DNA from: Hofstenia miamia | Taxonomy: Eukaryota; Xenacoelomorpha; Acoela | Assembly (NCBI GenBank): GCA_004352715.1 | Contig: SCFE01000060.1 | Coordinates: 1,386,818 to 1,450,817, forward strand | Direction: 5' to 3' | DNA: 64,000 nt | Shown here: positions 56,561 to 64,000 of the stretch, in pieces | Layout of the letters: the number at the start of each line of letters is the position of its first letter | How positions within the stretch are numbered: position 1 is the first letter of the stretch | The notes under the pieces: model-generated | Told to the model about the DNA's origin: nothing | Seen by the model: only the letters and a program-made list of their open reading frames with translations | Database searches by the model: none | Position numbers and translations under genes: made by a program

Positions 56561-57920
56561 GGGTTGGAAAAAAAGGTGATTTAAAATGCCAAAAAGGCGC
56601 GATTAAAGGTTCTCAAAATAATAAAGATGAAATAAAAGGTGAATTAAATTCGCCTCACAAACAACAGTTTCTCAATGTTTTCACATTTAATATTGGCAGA
56701 ATTAATGTCTTTGGCTCTGACAACACTGAAAAGTTTTTCCACTTCTGTTGAAACGATGGGTCCACAGTTTTTTTCTAGGGATATTTTGAACTTTTCTTCA
56801 GCAAGTGTCCCATATATCCGATGTTGGAATTTCTGAAGTAAATCAAATTGCTGCAATAAAGTAAGCCCATGTTCCTCCAGTCCTGTCTGCACATGTAGAG
56901 CCGTCTCCAATGGTAGCAGCTGAAGTAATTCTTCCTATGCAGATAATTCGGAAAAGGCACATTTTGCATCAGATACAATAATTCCCTCATTTTCAAAGCT
57001 ATTAACCCATTCATGAATTTTCTCCCAATTTTTTGCCAAATGAATACCATACTTTATCCAGGTCCCCCAACGGGTCATCACAGGCCAAGGCGGAAGGCAG
57101 ACTGGAAAAAGTTGACCTTCTGTGGGCGTTTTTTGACAAAAGGGACTTTAAAGATGAAATGCAAGTGTTTGCCTTTTCGCAATGTTTTCGCACGTTTTCA
57201 AATGTCAAATGCGTAGCATGGGCAATACATGTAACATGCACCATTGATGAAAATAAAGCTTTTAAAATTTTTCCTGACTTTACACAGTAAGGGGATCCAT
57301 CAGTAACAGTAACAAGTAATTGAAACCTTATCTGCTGCATTTTCAAAATTTTTGAATATCTTCTGTGCAATATTTTGAGCGACGGTATCTCCATTAACTT
57401 TTTCCATAATTTCAATAGTGAGTAAAAATGGCTTTGCAGAGGACGATACGGATCCAATTCATTCTCCATTTGTCTATTTTTAGTTTCGTTAAAAAATAAT
57501 ATAGAATTTTTATTCTTCAATAAATCAATCATTTTATTTTTCTTTTTTTCAACTACTGCTTCCAAATACTTCCTTCGAAGAATACTCTCTCAATGTAACA
57601 AATAACCAAGCTCATTTTCGAAAAATGTTTTAAAATCTTTGTTCTCGAGTTTAGAATACGGAATACCAGCTTGAGCCAAGGCAAGAACCCATCTTTCTGA
57701 TCTCTTATCTATTGGAAAATTCAAACTTGCCTGAGCTTTGGATCTTTGAAGGGTGGCATTTTTCAGATGCTTTGCACTTCCCATATGTTGCGTAACGTGC
57801 GACTTCTTGTCGTGAGAAACCTTGCACTTGAAAAATCTTGCACCAAATAAACCCGTCTATCAATTTTAAACACCCGTCTAGACTACAATATTTTCTCAAA
57901 AGAGCGTTGTTGGCAGCCAT
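56558..57920 (-). pseudogene. hAT transposase pseudogene with BED finger
   Basis: Minus strand from ATG 57920 (MAANNALLRKY, then a frameshift) into a BED-type zinc finger: KCKVSHDKKSHVTQHMGSAKH with C..C replaced in part, H and H kept. Then FPIDKRSERWVLALAQAGIP (57710-57590). After stops, 57565-57011 reads FQLLVTVTDGSPYCVKSGK and MVHVTCIAHATHLTFENVR, the hAT catalytic-region pattern. The end at 56910-56645 has STEVEKLFSVVRAKDINSAN and IEKLLFV, the C-terminal dimerisation block. At least three frame changes show it is dead. The sequence at 56558 starts TAGGGGTTGG, similar to common hAT ends (CAGGGGTTGG), and abuts a non-LTR fragment. No matching far TIR was found. Confidence 0.78.
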
Positions 57921-57975
57921 AACAAAGAGAGAAACTGAAAGAATTAATTTGAAAGATAAACAATCAACTTCATTT

Positions 57976-58392
57976 ATACCCCGTATACACGTGACATGAG
58001 ACATGCATGTCTTGTGTTTGCAATGAGCGAATTTCACGCCTAAACACCCAAAACACGCGACATTCAACTACTCAAGTAGAGCACTTGAAAAACATTCGAA
58101 TATCAAAAGATTTTGATTTTCTCGAGTGTCTTATGTCTTGTGTCAACGTGTAAACATCCAAAACATGAGACATGAATGTTTTCGAATCAAATTAATTAAC
58201 AATTGTTTTGGGTGTTTACACGGTGACACAAGACATAAGACACTCGAGAAAATCAAAATCTTTTGACATTCGAATGTGTTTCAAGTGCTCTGGTTGAGTG
58301 GTTGAATGTCCGTGTTTTGGCTGCTTAGACGTGACATTCGCTCATTGAAAACACAAAACATGCATGTCTCATGTCACGTGTATACGGGGTAT
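57976..58392. mobile_element. Foldback MITE, near-complete palindrome of about 417 bases
   Basis: The left end ATACCCCGTATACACGTGAC and right end GTCACGTGTATACGGGGTAT are complementary, and the pairing continues with few mismatches for most of each 180-200 base arm (for example CTCGAGTGTCTTATGTCTTG against its complement). A short unpaired centre lies at about 58170-58205. Ends of the CCCCGTATAC type with flanking TA would fit a TA-target family (Tc1/mariner), but the exact terminus is ambiguous because the flank is also AT. No coding capacity. It sits 55 bases upstream of the hAT start codon, in or beside that element's 5' region. Confidence 0.85.
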
Positions 58393-58834
58393 TAGCAACC
58401 AATAGGCAACCGTTTACAAAAGAATCTATAAGAATGCTAACATTTGAATGCGAAAGGGTTAAGTTTATATTTCAGTTGTTGCAAATATTCAAGCATGATG
58501 AATGTAACTTTGAACAGTATTTTGAGCATACTACAGCATTTGCATTTCAATATCATTTTTCTACAGAACGTACCTACAATGATAACATTTCAATAACCTT
58601 TCCGCAAGTGATAACTAATAATCTCTATAAATTAATGTCATCATCGTCTTTGTGAAAACCGCGCAAATTTACTTGTTTGGATTTACCTATTATTTTGATT
58701 GCTCAAACATTCGTTAAATACTCATAATTATTTCCTACTAATATAATAATCACCTGCTTTAATATAACAAAACTGTAATTTTTAAGGCAGTTCATAAAAT
58801 ATTGAAAAGTATTTCACCCCGCTTTTAAAAATCA
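58393..58834. other. Unexplained stretch
   Basis: An open plus-strand frame continues out of the MITE to 58655 (QPFTKESIRMLTFECERVKF...YHFSTERTYNDN). It is balanced in residues but has no recognised family, and its ATG is inside the MITE. The rest is AT-rich. Confidence 0.35.
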
Positions 58835-59250
58835 AATGGGAACACGTCCGCCCCGCTATAACTCGCTTGTGTGTTCCCATTTAAGCTTGTGTGTTCCCAT
58901 TTAAATTTTCGCAGCTGTATAACTTTCGCCCCGCTTGAAAGAACAGAGTTGAGTGGCAGCGGGGCGAACGTGTTCCCATTAGAGTTGAGTCGCCCCGCTG
59001 CCACTCATGGGAACACTGCGAAATAGTGAGAGAAAGTGTGGTACACTTGTTTAAAGGGGTGATACACGCTGTCAAACTTAATTACCCCGCACACAAGTTT
59101 GACTAGAAAAATTAAAAGAAAATAGAACGCTGAAATCAGGTTGAACGATAAGATTCTAAAGGTGATACACGTTTTCTAAAAGCGTAGATTTGTGTGGGGA
59201 AGCGTAGATTTGTGTGGGGAGACACTATGTAATTAAGTTTGACACCCCCT
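58835..59250. repeat. Cluster of nested inverted repeats
   Basis: Several perfect pairs occur together. An 18-base pair lies at 58950-58967 and 58990-59007 (TGAGTGGCAGCGGGGCGA) with a 22-base loop. A 12-base pair AAATGGGAACAC lies at 58835-58846, complement at 58871-58882. A 16-base pair TGTCAAACTTAATTAC lies at 59070-59085, complement at 59229-59244. TTCCCAT or its complement recurs five times. CTTGTGTGTTCCCATTTAA is tandemly doubled near 58865-58904, and AGCGTAGATTTGTGTGGGGA at 59181-59220. GC-rich arms stand out in AT-rich DNA. It is probably one or more nested MITEs, but the outer ends were not fixed. Confidence 0.7.
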
Positions 59251-59423
59251 ATACGTTGTTCTGGCGTACATTTTATTAAAACCAGACGCTAAAATTAAAA
59301 TGCTTAAATAAAAATTAAAATGCTTAAATAACAATTTTTATATACAAAATTTCATCAATAGGTTTAAGCTTATGCGAGAGAGGGCTTTTATTATGAAAAA
59401 TGATATAAAAATATATAGGCTCT

Positions 59424-59624
59424 CATATATATNNNNNNNNNNNNNNNNNNNNNNNNNNNNNNNNNNNNNNNNNNNNNNNNNNNNNNNNNNNNNNNNNNNN
59501 NNNNNNNNNNNNNNNNNNNNNNNNNNNNNNNNNNNNNNNNNNNNNNNNNNNNNNNNNNNNNNNNNNNNNNNNNNNNNNNNNNNNNNNNNNNNNNNNNNNN
59601 NNNNNNNNNNNTATATATATATCA
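59424..59624. repeat. TA microsatellite with a 179-N gap
   Basis: TA dinucleotides border N 59433-59611. Direct duplications (ATTAAAATGCTTAAATAA twice near 59290-59330) lie just upstream. Confidence 0.85.
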
Positions 59625-59925
59625 TATAACTACCTAAGTACTTGTTTTTCCAGACATAATATTATACCACCAAAGGTAAAGCACAAACTAAATGGTTATC
59701 TTGTCACGCATACCATTAAGAAGTAGCAATTTTCCCCTAGTTAATTCAATTAGTGTAATTAATACGATTTTAGCTTCACACACAGTTAATTCGATCTTAA
59801 ATATTAAAAACCACTTGGTTTTGTAATAAGTAATGTATTAGTAGTGACAAGCCACATTTTTTCAAATCAGAACAGATCACTTGTCAGTTAGTTAATTCAT
59901 GGTCACCTTTAAGTTTGTTATAATA

Positions 59926-60428
59926 CTCCCTCTGTCCGAGAAAATTAGTGCGTACCACTCTTAGAGTTGTTGGAAAAAAGTGATGCACAACATATGGAAC
60001 TAAAGTGGAATGCATTTATTACTGCTTAAAGGTTTTCTAAGAGTTCAATTAGTTCCGGAGAACATTGAATACTATTCAGCAACCGACCTTCTCCTTCCAA
60101 TCTTTGCTTGTCTTTGGACTTCTGTAGAAGTGATTGCAGTGCTGCATTTCTGTCGGCGAAGGTACGGTCAGCTTTTCTGTTGTTTGGACTGCCCACTTGC
60201 TCATTTTCAGCCTCATTATTCATGTTATGATTATTTTGCTGGTGCATTGAATTTTTTCTGGTCTTTGAAGGAAAGAATGGGCTGTACCTCACAATTGCAA
60301 AGCCAGATTAAAACATGTGACTCAGAAATTTCAAACATTTTAATTGTAAATACCGCGATATGCTTGGATGAGATACATTAAAAATTCTATTTCATGACAG
60401 TGCACCACTTTTTCTTGGACAGAGGGAG
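59926..60428. mobile_element. Stowaway-like mariner element with ORF relic
   Basis: TIRs CTCCCTCTGTCCGAGAAAA on the left and CTCCCTCTGTCCAAGAAAA inward from the right end are flanked by TA at 59924-59925 and 60429-60430. The 503-base size and CTCCCTC terminus resemble Stowaway-type mariner MITEs. Inside, the minus strand has a coding-like frame at 60247-60026, so this looks like an internally deleted copy that still carries part of a gene. Confidence 0.85.
60026..60247 (-). pseudogene. ORF relic inside the Stowaway-like element
   Basis: ATG at 60247 (the frame extends upstream only to a GTG). 73 residues, Asn/Gln-rich at first (MHQQNNHNMNNEAENEQVGS), then KADRTFADRNAALQSLLQKS and SPELIELLENL. 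The middle loosely resembles the region ahead of the helix-turn-helix in plant-type mariner transposases (R-LTDEER...LLE-S), with the remainder deleted. No catalytic residues. Assignment as a transposase remnant rests mainly on its position between intact TIRs. Confidence 0.4.
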
Positions 60429-60430
60429 TA

Positions 60431-60861
60431 TCTTAAATTAATTATAAACAGATTAAGAAAATTATTTATATCGATAATACGAAGCTTTTATTAATTTGAT
60501 TAACATAGAGTTTCGTCTAGTGCACACATTTGTTCATCTATGAAAATTTCAATGGAGTTTTGTACATTAAAAATGAAAATTTTTTACCCGCAATTTACAT
60601 TTTATTAAAATGACAAACCACGATCATTGAAAAACATTTTAAATCAGTATCATGTTTAAAGTTAGTAATTGAGGTTAATTAATCTATAAAAATTTTGCTT
60701 CTCATGTGGGATTCAGAGACAAAAATGTCGTTGTATGAAATAAAACCCAAAAACAAGAAAAACATAGTGATTCAAAAAATAATCTTGCTCCAAAATGAAA
60801 ACCAAGAAATTTATTTGAAGAGATAGTGTCCGACCAAACTTAGAGGTACACCACATATCAA
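60431..60861. other. No gene recognised
   Basis: AT-rich sequence, no feature. Confidence 0.4.
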
Positions 60862-61242
60862 TCATGTATATAATGCATGAGTTAACGAAGTGGCAAAACA
60901 TAAAGTGGCATAATTAATTCTACCACAGAAAATCGACCGTAAAATTTTATATTTGGGTCCGAACCCGTATGTAAATCTTGAGGTACGCCCAGATTTGAAA
61001 TCCAAGAACGCAGTTCTGTAGATGGTTTTGAAACAATGCTTGTAAATTGCTGGAATACATAATGAAATATATAAGAAGGCAATGAGATTGTTAAAGAGAA
61101 AATAATGCATAAGAGGAAATACCACTATGACATAACCCATTTCAAATATTTTCGGTACATAAATACAGGAAAACATGTCAAAACCTGCGGTAATCGTCCA
61201 AACAAAATCAAATATAATGGCTGTTAACCTTCTAAAATCCAT
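60862..61242 (-). CDS. Possible membrane-protein ORF, 126 aa
   Basis: ATG-started ORF with three or so hydrophobic stretches: LTAIIFDFVWTITAGF (7-22), MGYVIVVFPLMHYFLFNNLI (35-54), IAFLYISLCIPAI (54-66). A basic, less hydrophobic tail follows (RTAFLDFKSGRTSRFTYGFG). An overlapping frame over the second half also looks coding-like (SKPSTELRSWISNLGVPQDL), so a splice or frameshift within the ORF is possible. No family was recognised. It may be a real exon or a chance hydrophobic ORF in AT-rich DNA. Confidence 0.25.
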   Translation of the reverse strand: MDFRRLTAIIFDFVWTITAGFDMFSCIYVPKIFEMGYVIVVFPLMHYFLFNNLIAFLYISLCIPAIYKHCFKTIYRTAFLDFKSGRTSRFTYGFGPKYKILRSIFCGRINYATLCFATSLTHALYT

Positions 61243-63600
61243 TCGATTTCATCTCTTAGACTGAGTCTTTGAACTAGGCTGAATTTCCTTTAAATTAGAA
61301 TTTTATTTTATTACGATTTATATTAGCTTAACGAAATTGATTTGAGGTTTCATTGGATCTAGACTTAGATCTCTGGTTGGCTTACTGGTCTTTGCTCTTT
61401 GCACTAATACATTTTTAAGATTATAATATTTTTATTCAATTATAATATTAGAAATATATACATGTATATTGAAAGTAGTTTTCACCAACATAAGGCAATA
61501 GCAAAATTGTTTTTAATTTAGTTACATTAAATTCTTTAAAACAAATTTGGGAGCTGAGCAATGGAATTCTTCCAGTTTCAAATGCTGCATTAATAGTATT
61601 TGTTTGCATTAAATATTTACGATTATCTTGTAGGTAATTAATTCTATATTCAGAAAAAGCTCCCGAAAATTAAAAATATGAATAAATTATATAAATATAT
61701 TTTCACGATTGGAACAAGATTTAATGAAAATGAAAGAATTTTTCGACTATCTACACTGCTGTGCAAACAAAAACCGCAGAGAAAATATAAGCATAAATAA
61801 ACTCACGTGAAGAAATTCGTTTTACTAACTGCTTGGGTTTCCGTTTTTTTGGTTAATGATAATTTGATTATCAAATAATATCGCTGATTCTAGATATTGA
61901 ATGTTTTGTTGAAAAGTTGATTAAATTTTAAATGGAATAAAATCATGTAAAAAAGTTACCTATTACAATTGCTTAGTGTACTTCTAACTATGAAAGTCTA
62001 ACATCAACAACTTCGAAAAGTGTGCGTATTGTAATAATAACACAAAAATGTATAGAGATGTGCTCATCCTATCACACATGAGCTCTTCATCGCATATGCA
62101 AATATATTTAATGTGCCTACCTATAATTTTGAAAAATCTTAGATCTACAGAAAAACTATAGAATTTATCGACACAGGTTATTTTAATACCTGACGAGGCA
62201 TTCCACCATCTCCTCTTTGCATTCCCAACTAATATTGGCCAACTGGAGCACAGGAAAACCGATACCTGTGCTTGTTACAAGCCTGTTTGCCCGAATTGAT
62301 CAGCTGAATAGCAGAATAGCAGTTAAAAAAAGTTTTATAAAACTTCAAATTTTTAATTTAAATAGATTTTTCACGGCGGGTATTCTAATTATAGGACTGA
62401 ATTAGGTTTTTTATCAATTCTAGTGTTAACTTATCCATGAAGTGTTCAAGTGGATTTGACTTTGGGTGAAAAAAACGCCACGTCATCGCTCTGCCCTCTC
62501 CATAAATTAGGGAAATCCTACGGCTATGGATAGCAGTTAAGAATTGGTAATGCAACATCAACTTTCCTAACAAATAGCTTGACGATTCCACACTAATTTT
62601 TTCAAGAATTATTTCAATTTTAATCTGAAGTAGTCCTTTTATTTTAATGCCGTATTTATTAATGCAACATGTAGAAATATAGTTATTGAAAGTAAATTTT
62701 GCTTATATTCCACATATATATACTATATAATATAATTTAATAATATATAATATAATATTTTATGTAGAAATTCAGTTGATGTAATTTGCATAGCAATCAC
62801 TGTTAGATATAACTTTTTGAAAGACTGTAAAAAAATTTTAATGAAATATGTGATTTAGAGGAACTTTCAAGCCTAGTTGACAAAGTTTTCAAGGAATGTA
62901 AGTGAAGTTAAACCCCCAATACTTTCATTTACACTTTGTATTTAGATAATAATGACTCAGATGAAATGCTGTCAAAAGGTATCTTATAGATTGAATTAAA
63001 AGCAACTTATTGATTAAAACGCAATGTCGGTATTTTCTGCAAAGCATTGCTCATAAACAACTAATCTCATAAACTGAAGTTAACTGTATGAATCTTCATA
63101 TTGAAGAAAACATTTTTGGGCCATAATACTATCTTAATTGGCAATTATTGTTACATTATAATTAAATGCCTATGTTTAGTATTGTATGGAGAAATTACTG
63201 CCGTTTTAAGAAAAAGTAAGTTACTAAATTTACCCTAATATGTGAATAAGCTATTTTTTATTTTGCTACACGTCAAACATTCTACTGTTAATTTTCAAAG
63301 TTTATCTTAAATTTATCATGATATTTAATGTAAAAACTTTTCATGAACACTGTAATATTTATTGATAAACCTAACTACTGAAGATAAATAACGCTTTAAT
63401 ATTTGTATAAATCAGTACTGATAAAATTCAATTAGTATATTTTATGCATTTTAGAAACTTAAGCTCAAAAAAGGAAATCAAGAGAATTTATCACAAACTT
63501 TAGCTTAGTGTACATAGAAGATATTTGTAGATATATTATTGAACAATGTAATGATTTTCAAAGAACATGCGTTAAATATTTACCTGAAATGTATTACTGT
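61243..63600. other. No gene recognised
   Basis: AT-rich, with small ORFs only, including 62217-62405 (+) and 62385-62591 (-), neither with a recognised motif. ATATAAT-type repeats lie at about 62715-62760. Confidence 0.4.
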
Positions 63601-64000
63601 ATTTAATTATTATTATTATTTATTACTAACAATTCTGCCTTCTGTGCTACTGCTCCTCCCAACCTTGGTACTCCCAACTACTCCAAGTATCTCTTATGCT
63701 TCTTACTCACTGCTCCTAGTGCGCCTACTACTACCGGGACTACTTCAACTTTTTTTAACTTCCACAGCCTTTCTATTTCCTCTGCCAACTCCCTGTACTT
63801 GTCTATCTTCTCTTTCGCCTTGCTTTCTACATTTCTGGCCTTTGGTACTGCTATGTTTATCACTGTTCCTAATCTCTTCTCTTTGTCCACCACTACTATG
63901 TCTGGCCTTCGTGCTTCTATTACCTTGCTTGTCTGGATGTTGAAGTCCTACAGTATCTTAACCTTATCATTCTCTATGACTCACTGTGGCTTGTGCTGAT
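63601..64000 (-). pseudogene. C-terminal end of another non-LTR retrotransposon
   Basis: Minus strand reads DFNIQTSKVIEARRPDIVVV, DKEKRLGTVINIAVP, EKIDKYRELAEEIERLWKLK and EVVPVVVGALGAVSKK. This is the highly conserved stretch found at the C-terminus of a widespread group of non-LTR reverse transcriptases (RRPDIVVxDK...KYQDLxxEIxRxW...VVPVVVGALG). A TAG sits at the Trp position before DFN and another after KRYLE. An ATT-type trinucleotide tail at 63604-63622 marks the 3' end. The RT core lies beyond the window, if present. Confidence 0.75.

Noticed and set aside
57013-57290. Plus-strand ORFs opposite the hAT pseudogene
   Set aside because: Complement of the hAT TDGSPY/HVTCIAHA region; not independent genes.
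60010-60381. Plus-strand 123-codon ORF in the Stowaway-like element
   Set aside because: It is Cys/Leu/aromatic-rich and antisense to a more protein-like Gln/Asn/Glu frame; taken as the shadow.
1-64000. tRNA, rRNA or snRNA genes
   Set aside because: No cloverleaf with a B-box-like GTTCRANNC, and no rRNA or snRNA core sequence, was recognised by eye; a covariance-model search would be needed to exclude them.

Overview
The window looks like part of a nuclear chromosome or scaffold from an animal, probably an invertebrate. It is AT-rich and rich in TA microsatellites. It has spliced genes with GT-AG introns, several kinds of non-LTR retrotransposon, and cut-and-paste transposons of the hAT, Tc1/mariner, Harbinger and Mutator-like types. 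The species cannot be named from the sequence. The assembly is a draft: three gaps of exactly 1000 N, three shorter gaps, and six single-N joins. At least three of the joins are flanked by duplicated sequence that is probably an assembly artefact.

Host genes are few. (1) A single-exon F-box/leucine-rich-repeat gene lies on the minus strand at 17948-19396. (2) A complete five-exon SEC22 gene lies on the plus strand at 20735-34256 and encodes 216 residues. It is an R-SNARE of the ER-Golgi pathway. Its introns are 40, about 12,000, 50 and 822 bases, and the giant intron 2 is full of antisense transposon debris. These two genes are divergent and share a 1.3 kb intergenic region. (3) A small unrecognised ORF lies at 17041-17286. 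The other open frames are transposon-derived or too weak to call as genes.

Layout. 1-8130: three decayed minus-strand non-LTR elements, one with a PHD-like/coiled-coil ORF1. 8131-13872: AT-rich, with one unexplained coding-like island. 13876-14452: a Harbinger-type element with TAA target duplication and a MADF start. 17-34 kb: the host genes, with intron 2 holding a hAT relic, a tandemly duplicated non-LTR element and a second RT lineage. 34.4-34.64 kb: an array of 11 CATTTAGAA-like motifs at 20-21 base spacing just after SEC22. 34.86-39.8 kb: one non-LTR element interrupted by a relative in the opposite orientation. 41.2-44.2 kb: a pyrimidine-rich non-LTR element in which ORF1 and ORF2 share one frame across a TGA-CTA junction. 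44.2-45.2 kb: a Mutator-like relic. 46.7-47.3 kb: a Tc3-like element with intact TIRs. 49.8-51.6 kb: a zinc-finger/tyrosine-recombinase-like ORF preceded by five copies of a GC-rich palindromic half-site. 55.9-58.4 kb: a non-LTR tail, a hAT pseudogene and a 417-base foldback MITE. 58.8-59.25 kb: a dense cluster of inverted repeats. 59.9-60.4 kb: a Stowaway-like element. 63.6-64 kb: the C-terminal end of another non-LTR element.

The most unusual items are the recombinase-like ORF with its upstream half-sites, the phased motif array after SEC22, the in-frame TGA-CTA junction, and the inverted-repeat cluster at 58.8-59.25 kb. None of these proves a new system; each is a testable lead.
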